Part shown: positions 16,801-26,029 of the stretch, one piece after another
Numbering within the stretch: position 1 is the stretch's first letter
How the letters are laid out: each line of letters opens with the position of its first letter
Source of the DNA: an uncultured Lachnospiraceae bacterium
GTDB taxonomy: Bacteria; Bacillota; Clostridia; Lachnospirales; Lachnospiraceae
DNA length: 64,000 nt
Direction: 5' to 3'
Assembly (NCBI GenBank): GCA_944384105.1
Contig: CALWSC010000064.1
Span: 1 to 64,000, forward strand
Made by a program: the position numbers and the translations under genes
Notes under the pieces: generated by a model
What the model was told of the DNA's origin: nothing
The model's database searches: none
What the model saw: the letters and a program-made list of their open reading frames with translations, nothing else

Positions 16801-17674
16801 TCTCCAGCTCTTCTGCGGCCCGCAGGCTCTGCTGTGCCTGCCCCAGGAGCTGATTTTCCCGGCGCATCCTCTCCTCAAGCGCTTTATTCTGCTTCTCAAA
16901 CTCACTCTGCCGCTCTTCGTCCTTGTGTAAGAGCTCCTCCAGAATCTCAACGGCACGCGTTGTCTTTCCTTCAAAACGGCTTTTTTTCAGCTCCGAGAGT
17001 TCCTCTGTGAGAGCACCATCCTGCACACACACGATGCCGTCCAGATACTGCACAATACTTCTGCGCAGCTCATCATATGTTTTCCAGCGTACGCGGGCCT
17101 CCTCCTTTAACCGGTTCTGCAGCTCCTGATACAATCCCGTGTGAAAAATCTGCCGAAAGATCTCGCTGCGCTCCGCCGTTCCTGCAAACAGAAGCTTCTG
17201 GAAGTCTCCCTGCGCGATCATGGCAATCTGGGTGAACTGTCGGTAGTCCAGTCCCATCAGCTCCGTAACCGCCCGCGTCACCTCCCGGGACTTCGTTACA
17301 GGCTGCCGATCATCAGGGTAGATCAGCTCAGCCTCAGCCTTTTGAGTTGTATAGCCTGTGCCTCTCCCCTTCGGACGCTGGTACTCCGGATTCCTCCGAA
17401 TGCGGTACTGCTTTCCCTGATAGGAGAAGATAAGTTCCACATATGTCGGCGTATCCTCCTTTGCGTATTTGCTGCGCAGCATTACAGACTCGCGCGCGTT
17501 TCCGCTCGCCTCTCCGTAGAGTGCAAAGGTAATCGCATCAAACAGCGTCGTCTTTCCAGCACCCGTATCTCCAGTAATCAGAAAAAGACCTCCGTCTCCG
17601 AGCATAGAAAAGTCAATCTCTGTTTTTCCGGCATATGGTCCGAATGCGCTCATTGTCAGTTTAACCGGCTTCAT
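13853..17674 (-). CDS. sbcC: Nuclease SbcCD subunit C (SMC-like ATPase)
   Basis: ATPase half of the SbcCD (Rad50/Mre11-type) complex that opens and degrades blocked DNA ends and hairpins. Its 1273 residues comprise Walker A GDTGAGKT (35-42), two very long Glu/Arg/Gln-rich coiled coils, a zinc-hook CPVCGAIHHP around residue 610, then the ABC signature LSGGESFQASLSLALGLADE and Walker B FVDEGFGSLDEESL. It overlaps sbcD by 4 bases (ATGA), so translation is coupled. Long reading frames on the opposite strand are artefacts of its repetitive codon use. Confidence 0.96.
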   Translation of the reverse strand: MKPVKLTMSAFGPYAGKTEIDFSMLGDGGLFLITGDTGAGKTTLFDAITFALYGEASGNARESVMLRSKYAKEDTPTYVELIFSYQGKQYRIRRNPEYQRPKGRGTGYTTQKAEAELIYPDDRQPVTKSREVTRAVTELMGLDYRQFTQIAMIAQGDFQKLLFAGTAERSEIFRQIFHTGLYQELQNRLKEEARVRWKTYDELRRSIVQYLDGIVCVQDGALTEELSELKKSRFEGKTTRAVEILEELLHKDEERQSEFEKQNKALEERMRRENQLLGQAQQSLRAAEELERTKARITELAPRAGQAEAAYREAKESAAECEVLKERIRAAKELLEQYQKLEELQAQAAEKERRMVSCRERKEQHMRDAAALRQKADREKRQLEALSGTGEERERLQNRREAAQQLHDTLHAQQSTLKSLERRREENRTDTEAEESRQKQLAKRMETLECGLEDMKDLDVLLHDAEAEKRELVQKQENFRQQWNRLQQITAEGAKTKEVCSILQETREQAQRKAQEHTKQWEAVKDAQIRLAQAEQEKSGLLARASQIKELLKRESILTELRSQLAADQEAYCRASEDRDRLRSAYQRRERLFFDAQAGMLALSLKDKEPCPVCGAIHHPSPAKMPEQEVPSREELDEEKKRLSEQESRAEHLSARANAARRQITQEEEHIRCTVQEVFQDTSARPDKTVQELLEYAREELARVIDCRKRCLDRIEKEKDGTVLCQKLEELRREDDKRTKQLDQELAEARQKLAAAASQRSELVMQLVAWAEDMLGEKYQPSEETEETTWERPRQSAFIQSAWKRLLEKRKSAEASGIQLTQKIQHRSELQAEKNTIEAALRESGERLAALAADKTVLESRGEDAAKQLRDLLARTEVPGRRTEISGESTWKALLQSAASADPEIRAHLAALDEVLEDVRKKLEEKTALEEEIPSLEQKAEKAEAEIHALEITGARLSAEKEGLEREGVRIREALAGKSREETQREIEDWQQKSSALRRREEKTADTLQAVRTELERCTAAAKTLEKQLASFGALNEQEISERVRTLQRRREELQSRASEQYSAIRTNRGILSAVLGSQKELDAVEREYVWVKSLADTAGGTLTGKRKVELETYIQMSYFDRILRRANLRLLTMSSGQYELKRQEEETSRREKAGLELSVIDHYNGSERSVRTLSGGESFQASLSLALGLADEIQSNAGGIRLDSMFVDEGFGSLDEESLNQAMKALYSLTEGSRMVGIISHVAELKERIETKIVVMKNRGKDGVGSSVQLIC

Positions 17675-18807
17675 ACATCTATCCCCCTCAGCTTTCTGAG
17701 CTGCTCCTGCACAAAGGCACGCTGCCCGTCAGTCATTGGACGGTTGTTCTGGAGCTCATAGAATTCCTCAAACATCTCCAGATCCGACTTCTGCTCCGCC
17801 TCTTTTGCGCTCTCCAGACTCTTTTCCTCACGCGTGCGGCTGTTGTCATATTCCAGGCGCATCACATTCGGATAAATCACACGCAGCTTCTGCATTGCGT
17901 CCGGAATATCATCCTCATCCGTGAGCGTAATCTGCAGATAATCCTCTGTGTTCATGTTCTCATAAAATGGGCGCGCCGTTACCTCCAGATATGTTCCGCG
18001 GATTTTCCTCATATCCCGAAGCGGCTGCAGCGGACACACAGAAACCGTAACATTTCCCTTCTCTCCAAACTCCACAACAGTCACCGACTTCTCCTGCTCT
18101 GCTTCGGAGAAGGAGTACTTCAGCGGCGTTCCGCAGTATCGGACTTCCTCACGCCCGATATGCTGAGGACTGTGAATGTGGCCGAGCGCCACATAGTCAA
18201 AGGCATCAAATACTGCGGCGTCCACGTTGTCTATGCCGCCCACCGTGACCTCCTCTGACTCGCAGCGGGAGGCTCCTGTCACAAACTGATGTGCTACGAG
18301 CAAATTTCTCGCGCTCGGATCAATCTCCATATGCTCCACAGCCGTCTGCACGGCGTCCTGATATGTATGAATCTCTTCATCCGCAAACGCGCGGCGCACT
18401 GATGACGGTCTGATGAATGGAAGCAAATATACGCATACCGCTCCCCAAGCATCTGTGAGGGTAAATCTCACTGTCTTTCCGTCATAGACCGGAGAGAGAA
18501 AGATATTCTGTCCGCTCATAATCCGCGCTCCGAACGCTATGCGCTCCGCACTGTCGTGGTTGCCGCTCACGGCAAATACCGGAAGCTCTCTGTCTGCCAG
18601 TTCTGTCAGGAATCGGTCAAACAGCTGCACTGCCTCTGCCGGCGGCACCGGCTTATCATAAATATCTCCTGCCAGCAGCACCGCATCCGCCGCCTCCCGA
18701 TCAATCAGAGACAGAATCTGTTCTAAAATATATTTCTGGTCCTCGATCATGGAAAACTCATTGACGCGCTTTCCCAGATGAAGGTCAGACAGATGAATAA
18801 ACTTCAT
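17671..18807 (-). CDS. sbcD: Nuclease SbcCD subunit D (exonuclease)
   Basis: Mre11-type metallophosphoesterase giving the Mn2+-dependent nuclease activity of SbcCD. The five phosphoesterase motifs are visible: MKFIHLSDLHLGKR, VLLAGDIYDKPVPP, FAVSGNHDSAERI, LLVAHQFVTGA and VALGHIHSPQ. Its 378 residues are normal length. The C-terminal part (capping domain and SbcC-binding helices) is Glu/Lys-rich. The stop codon overlaps the sbcC start. It follows recQ by 46 bases. Confidence 0.96.
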   Translation of the reverse strand: MKFIHLSDLHLGKRVNEFSMIEDQKYILEQILSLIDREAADAVLLAGDIYDKPVPPAEAVQLFDRFLTELADRELPVFAVSGNHDSAERIAFGARIMSGQNIFLSPVYDGKTVRFTLTDAWGAVCVYLLPFIRPSSVRRAFADEEIHTYQDAVQTAVEHMEIDPSARNLLVAHQFVTGASRCESEEVTVGGIDNVDAAVFDAFDYVALGHIHSPQHIGREEVRYCGTPLKYSFSEAEQEKSVTVVEFGEKGNVTVSVCPLQPLRDMRKIRGTYLEVTARPFYENMNTEDYLQITLTDEDDIPDAMQKLRVIYPNVMRLEYDNSRTREEKSLESAKEAEQKSDLEMFEEFYELQNNRPMTDGQRAFVQEQLRKLRGIDV

Positions 18808-18853
18808 GCTGTACTATCTCCTTTCTGCCATAAAAGTCCCCGCCGGATGGGCG

Positions 18854-20689
18854 TCATGAATTTATACACTTTAAAAAGGCTTCTCCATACTTTTGATACT
18901 TCATCTCTCCCACGCCCGGCACCCGCATCATTTCCTCACGGTTGGCAGGCTTAGCGCTGCACATATGCACCAGAGTTTTATCGGAAAATACGATGTAGGG
19001 AGGTACCTTCTCCCGCTTTGCGATCTCCAGCCTAAGTGCGCGCAGTTTTTCAAACAGTCCGTAGTCGATTTCACTCTCAAGCTGCGCGGTCGCCTTCTTT
19101 TTTTTGGTTTTCTTTTCCGCTGTCTTTGGCTGTTCTTTCGCAACTTTCATGGTGACACGCTCCCCGTCCAGGACTGCCTCTGAGCGGCTGTTGAGCTGCA
19201 GCACTGGATATTCGTCGTCCGTCAGCAGGATATATCCTCTCATCACCAGATAGTTCATTACCTGCCGGAGCTGATAGACCGGAACCTTATCGCATTTGCC
19301 GTAATACGGGTTTTCCTCCATGCCGGCACGGAGGATCTTTGCATTTTTGCTTCCGTGCACGGTATCTGCAATCATCGTCATGCCATAGCGCCAGCGGCAC
19401 GCTTTCACGCACCCGAGAATCGCCTGCGCAATGTCTGTCACATCTCTGTCCTCAAACTGCGTCAGACAGTTCGAGCAGTTGCCGCAGTAATTCTCACCGT
19501 ATTCGCCGAAGTAGCGCAGAATGTAGTCTCTCAGACAGTCGTGCGTAAAGCAGTAAAATGTCATCTTGCGCAGCCGTTCCCGCTCCCGCTCCTTAATCAG
19601 CGCTGCCGTTTGGGTGTCCGCGCCCTCGGGCGGCTCCATCTGGTCAATTAAGAACTGGTTCGTCACAACGTCCTGTCCGCCATAGAGCAGAATACATTCC
19701 GACGGAAGCCCGTCTCGCCCTGCTCTTCCGGCTTCCTGATAGTAGCTCTCGATATTTTTCGGCATGTTGTAGTGAACGACGTACCGTACATTTGACTTAT
19801 CGATACCCATTCCAAATGCATTTGTCGCTACCATGATCTGCCTCTGGTCAAAAATAAAGTCTTCCTGGTTCTGCTTTCTCTCCCCGTCGCTCAGTCCCGC
19901 GTGGTATCGAGTCGCAGCGTACCCTTCTTGCTGCAGACGGGAGCAGACCTCCTCGACCGTCTTACGTGTCAGACAATAGATAATACCGCATTCGTCTTCA
20001 TGCTCCTTCACATACGCCAGAAGCGTTCTCATCTTATCGCCCGGATGCCGGACAATAAATTTCAGGTTCTTGCGGTCAAACCCCGTGGTCAGCGTCACCG
20101 GATCTCTCAGATCCAGAAGCGCGAGAATGTCTTCCCGCACCTCCTTTGTGGCGGTCGCAGTAAATGCACTCAATACCGGGCGCTTTTTAAGCCCATCCAC
20201 GAACTCTCCGATGCGCAGATAGCTGGGACGGAAATCCTGTCCCCACTGCGATATGCAGTGGGCTTCATCTACGCTTACCATTGAAATCTCAATCCGCTGC
20301 ACCGCGGCGAGAAAGCTCTCAGTCAGGAGACGTTCGGGAGCCACATATACAATCTTGTACTGACCGTTCTGCATATTCCGCAGCGCTGTCTGAAATTGTC
20401 CCGCTGTCAGGGAGCTGTTGAGGTAAGCGGCATGAATGCCGGCCTGGTTCAGCGTCGTAACCTGATCTTTCATAAGGGAAATCAGCGGAGAGATCACAAG
20501 CGTGATCCCCGGCAGCAAAAGCGCCGGAATCTGATAGCACAGGGATTTTCCCGCGCCTGTAGGCATAACGCCCAGCGTATCGCGCCCCTCCAGAATACTG
20601 TCCACCAGCATCTCCTGTCCGGGGCGGAAAGAATCGTATCCGAAATATCTCTTTAATGCTTCAAGTTTTGTCATATCTTTACCTGTCAT
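18854..20689 (-). CDS. recQ: ATP-dependent DNA helicase RecQ
   Basis: 3'-5' DNA helicase for recombination and stalled-fork repair. Domains: a DEAH helicase core with the RecQ motif 0 ([11 protein letters not shown]), Walker [26 protein letters not shown] and [19 protein letters not shown]; a zinc-binding subdomain (YCGNCSNCL); a winged helix; a Lys-rich linker; and a C-terminal HRDC domain (KYGEAFLKC). At 611 residues it is typical. The first ATG is used although its ribosome site is weak; the ATG five codons in is an alternative. A consensus promoter lies just upstream, making recQ the first gene of the repair run. Confidence 0.94.
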   Translation of the reverse strand: MTGKDMTKLEALKRYFGYDSFRPGQEMLVDSILEGRDTLGVMPTGAGKSLCYQIPALLLPGITLVISPLISLMKDQVTTLNQAGIHAAYLNSSLTAGQFQTALRNMQNGQYKIVYVAPERLLTESFLAAVQRIEISMVSVDEAHCISQWGQDFRPSYLRIGEFVDGLKKRPVLSAFTATATKEVREDILALLDLRDPVTLTTGFDRKNLKFIVRHPGDKMRTLLAYVKEHEDECGIIYCLTRKTVEEVCSRLQQEGYAATRYHAGLSDGERKQNQEDFIFDQRQIMVATNAFGMGIDKSNVRYVVHYNMPKNIESYYQEAGRAGRDGLPSECILLYGGQDVVTNQFLIDQMEPPEGADTQTAALIKERERERLRKMTFYCFTHDCLRDYILRYFGEYGENYCGNCSNCLTQFEDRDVTDIAQAILGCVKACRWRYGMTMIADTVHGSKNAKILRAGMEENPYYGKCDKVPVYQLRQVMNYLVMRGYILLTDDEYPVLQLNSRSEAVLDGERVTMKVAKEQPKTAEKKTKKKKATAQLESEIDYGLFEKLRALRLEIAKREKVPPYIVFSDKTLVHMCSAKPANREEMMRVPGVGEMKYQKYGEAFLKCINS

Positions 20690-20734
20690 TCAGCCGCCTG
20701 CACGGCCGGGCTCTCTTCCTTTCTTCTAAGGTTT

Positions 20735-20763
20735 ATCTTATCATCACCCCGCAGGTTGCGCAA
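20735..20763 (-). promoter_or_regulatory. Promoter of the recQ-sbcDC run
   Basis: On the minus strand TTGCGC (20763-20758), 17 bases, then TAAGAT (20740-20735) preceded by TGA, an extended -10. The start point would be roughly 40 bases before recQ. Confidence 0.55.
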
Positions 20764-20880
20764 GATGCGTTTCTCAGCATCCCGTATGATCATTTTCCGC
20801 ATGTAACGGTTCAGCAATGCTGAACTGCCGCGAATTTTACCTCGTTCTTTCGTAAAGATATAGAGTTCTCCCTTCTCCTG

Positions 20881-20889
20881 TGGTATAAT
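20881..20889 (+). promoter_or_regulatory. Extended -10 promoter of the methyltransferase gene
   Basis: TGGTATAAT with the consensus TATAAT at 20884-20889, about 50 bases before the start codon. No clear -35 is seen, as is common with extended -10 elements. Confidence 0.5.
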
Positions 20890-20941
20890 CATCAGGACAA
20901 ACCGACATTTCATTTTTTATAACAGAAAGGAATTTAAATAT

Positions 20942-21802
20942 ATGTGGATAGCTGATGGCTGGAAAGATTACGAAGTGCTGGATACCTCCCGCGGGGAGAA
21001 GCTGGAGAGATGGGGGGATTATATCCTTGTCCGTCCCGACCCGCAGGTTATCTGGGATACAAAGCGCGAGCACGTCGGATGGAGACGCAAAAACGGACAT
21101 TATCACAGGAGCAAAAAGGGCGGCGGCGAATGGGAGTTCTTCCATCTCCCGGAGCAGTGGTCTATTCATTATAAGGAGCTGACTTTTAACCTGAAGCCGT
21201 TCAGCTTCAAGCACACGGGTCTTTTCCCTGAGCAGGCAACGAACTGGGACTGGTTTTCTGAAAAAATACGCAGTGCCGGACGTCCCATCAAAGTCTTAAA
21301 TCTCTTTGCCTACACCGGCGGTGCAACGCTCGCTGCCGCTGCGGCAGGTGCCTCCGTAACGCATGTGGATGCCTCAAAGGGTATGGTGGCATGGGCAAAG
21401 GAGAATGCCGCATCATCCGGCTTAAAGGACGCCCCGATCCGCTGGCTCGTCGACGACTGCGTAAAGTTTGTGGAGCGCGAGATACGCCGCGGCAATAAGT
21501 ACGATGCAATCATTATGGACCCTCCATCCTATGGAAGAGGACCTAAGGGAGAGATCTGGAAGATTGAGGAATCCATTCATCCGTTCATTCATCTGTGCAC
21601 ACAGATTTTAAGCGATGATCCGCTCTTCTTCCTCGTCAACTCCTACACCACCGGTCTTGCTCCCGCTGTCCTGACCTACATGATCTCCCTGGAGCTCAAG
21701 AAGTACAGCGGCTCCGTAGAATCCCAAGAAATCGGGCTCCCGGTAACTCAGACAGGGCTCGTACTTCCGTGCGGCGCATCCGGACGCTGGGAGGCACGGT
21801 AA
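20942..21802 (+). CDS. Class I SAM-dependent methyltransferase, RlmI/RlmK-like
   Basis: Probably a 23S rRNA cytosine/guanine methyltransferase of the COG1092 group. The SAM-binding motif I is VLNLFAYTGGATLAAAAAGA, motif II is THVDASKGMVAWAKENA, and the catalytic motif is IIMDPPSYGRG. An N-terminal DKRHRYR-like barrel region is shortened: the protein is 286 residues, while full RlmI proteins have about 390 with a PUA domain. The position methylated cannot be told. A strong terminator follows. Confidence 0.83.
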   Translation: MWIADGWKDYEVLDTSRGEKLERWGDYILVRPDPQVIWDTKREHVGWRRKNGHYHRSKKGGGEWEFFHLPEQWSIHYKELTFNLKPFSFKHTGLFPEQATNWDWFSEKIRSAGRPIKVLNLFAYTGGATLAAAAAGASVTHVDASKGMVAWAKENAASSGLKDAPIRWLVDDCVKFVEREIRRGNKYDAIIMDPPSYGRGPKGEIWKIEESIHPFIHLCTQILSDDPLFFLVNSYTTGLAPAVLTYMISLELKKYSGSVESQEIGLPVTQTGLVLPCGASGRWEAR

Positions 21803-21814
21803 GTGCACTAATAA

Positions 21815-21857
21815 AAACACGCGTTTCCGCATATCCGGCGAAAACGCGTGTTTTTGA
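21815..21857. terminator. Two-way intrinsic terminator
   Basis: AAACACGCGTTT (21815-21826) pairs with AAACGCGTGTTT (21842-21853), flanked by A and T runs on both sides. It lies between the convergent methyltransferase gene and the membrane-protein gene and can end transcripts from both. Confidence 0.85.
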
Positions 21858-21905
21858 TTATGCGGAAATCTGCCGCCTGTCCGGCGGCAGATATTCAGGA
21901 ACGCT

Positions 21906-22685
21906 TTAATCTTCATCTTTATCCTTTAAAAGTTTCTCCAGCGCCCCGTTCCGATATGCGGAGTAGACGAAAAGCAGCACCCCGATGCCAACGAGATGAA
22001 GCATCACACACGCTCCAAACTCGGCGCCGATATCACCCCCGAGCAGTTCTCCGATCAGTACCGCTATCACGCCCAGAATGCATGCTCCCACACCGATTGC
22101 GACGTAGCCGGCACGGTTTGCTTTGAGGTTCTGGCGAAGGTATTCTATCTGCATCTTCGTCTCCTGATCAAGATAGAAGTTTCCCTTATCAATAAAGCTG
22201 TACATCCCGCCGCTCATGCCGGAATACACAAACATAAACACTGCCGGGAGCACCATCATAAAAAATGCCACCGCAGCAACAATATCTACTTTCTCTGAAA
22301 GGCGGAAATATTCCCTGACGCCCTCAATTCCCGTCATTAACCCTGCGCCCATCAGAACGAACAACACGCCGACTCCGATAAGCACGCCCTTTGACTTACG
22401 CTCCGCGTAATACTTCTTTGCCTCATCGGCAGACAGATACATCAATTCCTGTCCCGGCACTTCCCTGCTCTTTGTCAGCAGCCCGCGCTGTGCGAGCAGC
22501 TCCTCTGCATTTCCGCACTCAGCAATCACCGTTCCGACTGCTTCGTTTTCCGAACGCCCGCTCTCGATAAGTACCGTGTAACGCTGCTGCATTCTTTGGA
22601 GAAGCTCCTGCTTGACAGCGTCATATTCCGGCGTGGCCGGAAATCTTCCGAACACGCCCTCCAGATAGTTTGTTATTGCGTCCAT
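21906..22685 (-). CDS. Membrane protein with permease-prefix (HAAS-type) N-terminal domain
   Basis: About 259 residues, function unknown. The first 90 residues resemble the cytosolic prefix domain found before small clostridial membrane proteins (YLEGVFGRFPATPEYDAVKQ, ESGRSENEAVGTVIAECGNA). At least four membrane segments follow: GVLIGVGVLFVLMGAGLM, VAAVAFFMMVLPAVFMFVYS, GYVAIGVGACILGVIAVLIG and a last one near FGACVMLHLVGIGVLLFVYS. The ATG at 22685 follows AGGAGG by 4-5 bases; an earlier in-frame start would overlap the PH-domain gene. Its prefix domain is often found with PadR-type regulators, none of which is seen here. Confidence 0.75.
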   Translation of the reverse strand: MDAITNYLEGVFGRFPATPEYDAVKQELLQRMQQRYTVLIESGRSENEAVGTVIAECGNAEELLAQRGLLTKSREVPGQELMYLSADEAKKYYAERKSKGVLIGVGVLFVLMGAGLMTGIEGVREYFRLSEKVDIVAAVAFFMMVLPAVFMFVYSGMSGGMYSFIDKGNFYLDQETKMQIEYLRQNLKANRAGYVAIGVGACILGVIAVLIGELLGGDIGAEFGACVMLHLVGIGVLLFVYSAYRNGALEKLLKDKDED

Positions 22686-22698
22686 ATATCCTCCTCGC

Positions 22699-23106
22699 TC
22701 ATTCATCATCAATGGCATCGTGATACAGTGCATCGCCTCTGCCGCCGCCTGCACCGAACATTTCTCTTCCCGCAACGCCCCGCAGCTCGCGCTCTGACTC
22801 CACCAGGCTGCTGATCATCGTCTTGATCCTCTGGCTGTCCTTCACATTTTTGATGGTCAGCACCGGATCAGAGGCATCCTTTGTGCGGAGAATGATCGTC
22901 CCTGTCCCGCAGATGCGGTTTGAAATTGTCCGTACATACGAAATGTCAAGAATGCGGTAGATCAGACACTCGTGTTCCTCCTGCCGCAGCAGCCCATGCG
23001 AACAGTAAATCCTCCCGTTTTCAATCCTGTACTTGTCAAACGTAATGGGAAACCACAGGATATGTCTTCTGTCCTCCCAGATTACGGTACTTTTCTTCTC
23101 TGCCAT
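22699..23106 (-). CDS. Bacterial PH-domain protein
   Basis: A 135-residue protein with a pleckstrin-like (bPH, YdbS/DUF304-type) domain: TVIWEDRRHILWFPITFDKY, RIENGRIYCSHGLLRQEEHE, LYRILDISYVRTISNRICGTGT-like strands, and a final helix (SQRIKTMISSLVESERELRG). The last 30 residues are Gly/Asp-rich and look unstructured. There is no membrane segment. It sits 13 bases before the membrane-protein gene and 30 bases after the RelA/SpoT-domain gene, so the three probably form an operon. Its role is unknown. Confidence 0.75.
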   Translation of the reverse strand: MAEKKSTVIWEDRRHILWFPITFDKYRIENGRIYCSHGLLRQEEHECLIYRILDISYVRTISNRICGTGTIILRTKDASDPVLTIKNVKDSQRIKTMISSLVESERELRGVAGREMFGAGGGRGDALYHDAIDDE

Positions 23107-23136
23107 AACTGACCCCCTCTTTCCGGCTTCTGCCTT

Positions 23137-23745
23137 CTATCTCTGAGGCAACTCCCGCAGGTCATTATACTGCTCAAAGTCGTCCTCCATCTCCTTTAGC
23201 TGCGCTGCGTAACGCAGCAGAACCTTCTGTATCTCCTCCTTGTCATCCCGCTCCCGCTTATAGCAGATCCTGTGCTCCATACTCGCCCAAAAGTCCATTC
23301 CCAGCGTCCGGATCTGGATTTCCACCGGATAATACTCCTGAGAATCCAGATAACACACCGGGACTCCCAGCACAATGTGATAGCTGCGGTAGCCATTCGG
23401 CTTCGGATGATTGATATAATCTTTCTCCTTAATGACAATCAGTTCCGACTGACTCTTCAGATTCTTCATCAGAAGCTCCACATCCCGGACAAAGTAACAG
23501 ATTACCCGGATTCCCGCGATGTCCTGCAGATAATCCTTGGCGCTCGATACGCTCGGTGCCCTGCCGCCGCGCACCAGCTTGTCCTCGATGCTCTGCTTCT
23601 TCTTTATCCTTGACTGTATATTGTGAATCGGCTTCTGGTGCGCTCTGTCGTACATAGAGTGATTAAATACTTCCAGACGCGCCATCATTAAATTCAGCGC
23701 ATCCTCGTACGGGCGGATCATGTCATAATATTGCTCATTTGTCAT
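23137..23745 (-). CDS. Small alarmone synthetase (RelA/SpoT domain, RelQ-like)
   Basis: GTP pyrophosphokinase-family enzyme that transfers pyrophosphate from ATP to GDP or GTP to make (p)ppGpp. Its 202 residues hold only the synthetase domain: IQSRIKKKQSIEDKLVRG, DIAGIRVICYFVRDVELL, KDYINHPKPNGYRSYHIVLG and VEIQIRTLGMDFWASMEHRI (the ExQIRT motif). The C-terminal helix (QKVLLRYAAQLKEMEDDFEQ) resembles the oligomerisation helix of RelQ. There is no hydrolase or TGS domain, so control would be by expression or allostery. Confidence 0.9.
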   Translation of the reverse strand: MTNEQYYDMIRPYEDALNLMMARLEVFNHSMYDRAHQKPIHNIQSRIKKKQSIEDKLVRGGRAPSVSSAKDYLQDIAGIRVICYFVRDVELLMKNLKSQSELIVIKEKDYINHPKPNGYRSYHIVLGVPVCYLDSQEYYPVEIQIRTLGMDFWASMEHRICYKRERDDKEEIQKVLLRYAAQLKEMEDDFEQYNDLRELPQR

Positions 23746-23857
23746 GCGTTCTTTCCGCTCCTTCCTTTGTAAATCCCGCGCCGGGGCTGTACCTCCGACC
23801 GCTCGTGTTAATTTTACTATGGAAGTTTGAAGTATTCTCTAAGAGAAACTAAAATTT

Positions 23858-26029
23858 CTATAAAATATTACCGTCTGCACTGTTATTTTCATATTTTTCC
23901 AGGAAACGCATGAGCCGTTCGTAGGCGTAAGGATCTTCCTTCTTCAGGCGCTCCTTCCAGGCACGTCGATTGCTGCGCATGCGCTCCAGCGCTTCCGGGT
24001 TCTTCTCGCTCAGATATGCGATGATCTTCGTTCGGTGCATCTCCATGCGCTCCACAATCTGCGCCTCGTCCATCTGAAGCTTCTGCGCAATTTCCTTTAA
24101 ATGCTCCTCAAGGCGGCGCAGTACCTCAGCTTCATCAAGATAGCCCATGCCGCGCCAGATATGCAGCCTGTGCAGGAACTCATCGTCAAACACATGCTCC
24201 AGATCGTCGGCGCTGGTGATATTTTCCAGGATTCTGCGCACATTTTCCTGGATCTGACGCTCAGCATCCTCGCCGAATGCCCACGCATACTCCTGCAGGG
24301 AGTTATCCTCCTCTGCGTCCGTCTCTCCGACAGAGAGGTTCACCCAGCTTCTTCCCAGTTCCTCAAGCGGATACGGCTTCTGGATTCCAGTGTCCCGCAG
24401 AGCCGCAGTGATTGTGCGGCGCACCGCTCCATCTTCGATCAGATGCCCTGCGCCGTAAGCTCTGAGCTGGTCGTTGACCGACTCGATATGCTCCGTGATA
24501 TAAAACTTTATGCCGCGCTTTTTCAGATTCCGGTGAATGCGCTCCAGCGCTTCCGCCGCAGTCAGGTCAATGCTTCCGATTCCTCCGGCATCCACAATCA
24601 CAAACCGTGTGTCCGGCTTTATGTAAGACTCCAGATCTTCCTCCAGAATCTTTATGTTCGCAAAGAACAGACTTCCGCTGAAACGGTAAATTACGGTATG
24701 TTCAATGGCATGCGCGTGAGAATTTCTCTTCATGCTGTGAAATCCGCGCCGTCCCGGGATGTAGCCCAGCAATGCGCGCTCCGGGTTCATAGCTCTTCGG
24801 ATTACTGCCACGAATGACAGCACGATACCGATAACAACACCGTAAATGGTGCCGAGAACAAGCACGCCCAGAAAAGCACCCAGGAAGATGAAAAATTCCG
24901 GCCGGCAGATTTTATGTAACCGCAGTGCCAGATCGAATTCTATAACACCCAGAAGAGCGGATATTACGATCGCTGTGAGCACCGGTACCGGAAGGTAGCC
25001 AATCAGCGGCGCCGCAAACAGCAGCACAAATATCATTCCCACTCCTGCAATGATGGATGTCAGCTGTGTTTTTCCGCCGAACTGCTCACCCATGGCCGTT
25101 CGGGAGACACTTCCGTTTACGGGGCATCCGCCGACCAGGCAGGATGCAAAATTACCTGCCGCATATGCCAGAATCTCCTGATTATCGCGAAGACGGTATC
25201 CGTTTCGCGCGGCAAAGTTATGTGACGCCAGCAGAGACTCAGACATGATTACAAGCGATACCGTCAGACTCGTTCCGAGCGCGTGGGTCAGATCTCCGGC
25301 GCCCAGGCTTGGAAAAGACAGCGCCGGAAGTCCCGGTTCTACTGCCGCAAGCATTTTAACGCCGTACTCATCGATGTGGAAGAAAACAGTAAGACAGGCT
25401 CCCACAGCCATTACAACAATGGCCATCGGGAAACGCGGAATCAGCTTCTTTGAGATGAGCATGACAGCCAGTGCTCCAACACCCAATGCCAATGACAGCC
25501 AGTTCATATGCTGTGCAGCTTTTACTATATCCTTGACAAGCTCAAAGACTTCCCCTGTTCCTGCTCCTGATCCGAAAAGCTTCGGAACCTGCATCAATAC
25601 AATCGTAAAGCAGATACCGCTGACAAAGCCTCCCATTACGGGCGTTGATATGTACTCTACGATCTTTCCTGCGCGGAACACTGCAAAAATCAGCAGCCAG
25701 CAGGCGGTAAACAGCGTAACCAGAGGCACAAACGCCTCAGCCTGCTGCGTTCCTGCAGTAATTCCCGCGGAAGCCAGCATTCCTCCCACAATCGCGGCCG
25801 GTGCCGCATCCACGCCGAAGATAAACTGCGGGGAAGTGGAAAATAACGCAAACACAAGAATCGGCAGCACCGAGGCATACAGCCCATATACTGCCGGAAG
25901 TCCCGCAATCTCCGAGTATCCCATGGAAATCGGAATAGACACCGCCGTGATAATAATTCCGGTAAAAATATCCTTAAGCAGATATTCCTTCTTATATCCC
26001 TTCAGTGTCGGAAATATTGAGAATTTCAA
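23858..26029 (-). CDS. SulP-family anion transporter with STAS domain and long C-terminal tail
   Basis: Predicted inner-membrane sulfate/bicarbonate-type carrier, 723 residues. The SulP core starts with KDIFTGIIITAVSIPISMGY and spans about 12-14 helices (GVDAAPAAIVGGMLAS, GGCPVNGSVSRTAMGEQFGG). A STAS domain lies around residues 445-535 (VIYRFSGSLFFANIKILEED, VDAGGIGSIDLTAAEALERI). A further charged helical tail of about 190 residues follows, longer than in most SulP proteins. The start is a TTG at 26029 after GGAGG; it overlaps the TetR stop codon (TTGA), so the two are translationally coupled. The substrate cannot be named. Confidence 0.87.
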   Translation of the reverse strand: MKFSIFPTLKGYKKEYLLKDIFTGIIITAVSIPISMGYSEIAGLPAVYGLYASVLPILVFALFSTSPQFIFGVDAAPAAIVGGMLASAGITAGTQQAEAFVPLVTLFTACWLLIFAVFRAGKIVEYISTPVMGGFVSGICFTIVLMQVPKLFGSGAGTGEVFELVKDIVKAAQHMNWLSLALGVGALAVMLISKKLIPRFPMAIVVMAVGACLTVFFHIDEYGVKMLAAVEPGLPALSFPSLGAGDLTHALGTSLTVSLVIMSESLLASHNFAARNGYRLRDNQEILAYAAGNFASCLVGGCPVNGSVSRTAMGEQFGGKTQLTSIIAGVGMIFVLLFAAPLIGYLPVPVLTAIVISALLGVIEFDLALRLHKICRPEFFIFLGAFLGVLVLGTIYGVVIGIVLSFVAVIRRAMNPERALLGYIPGRRGFHSMKRNSHAHAIEHTVIYRFSGSLFFANIKILEEDLESYIKPDTRFVIVDAGGIGSIDLTAAEALERIHRNLKKRGIKFYITEHIESVNDQLRAYGAGHLIEDGAVRRTITAALRDTGIQKPYPLEELGRSWVNLSVGETDAEEDNSLQEYAWAFGEDAERQIQENVRRILENITSADDLEHVFDDEFLHRLHIWRGMGYLDEAEVLRRLEEHLKEIAQKLQMDEAQIVERMEMHRTKIIAYLSEKNPEALERMRSNRRAWKERLKKEDPYAYERLMRFLEKYENNSADGNIL

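Noticed and set aside
20686..20913. 75-codon reading frame on the minus strand before recQ
   Set aside because: It has no ribosome site, overlaps the predicted recQ promoter and recognisable promoter of the divergent gene, and resembles no known protein.
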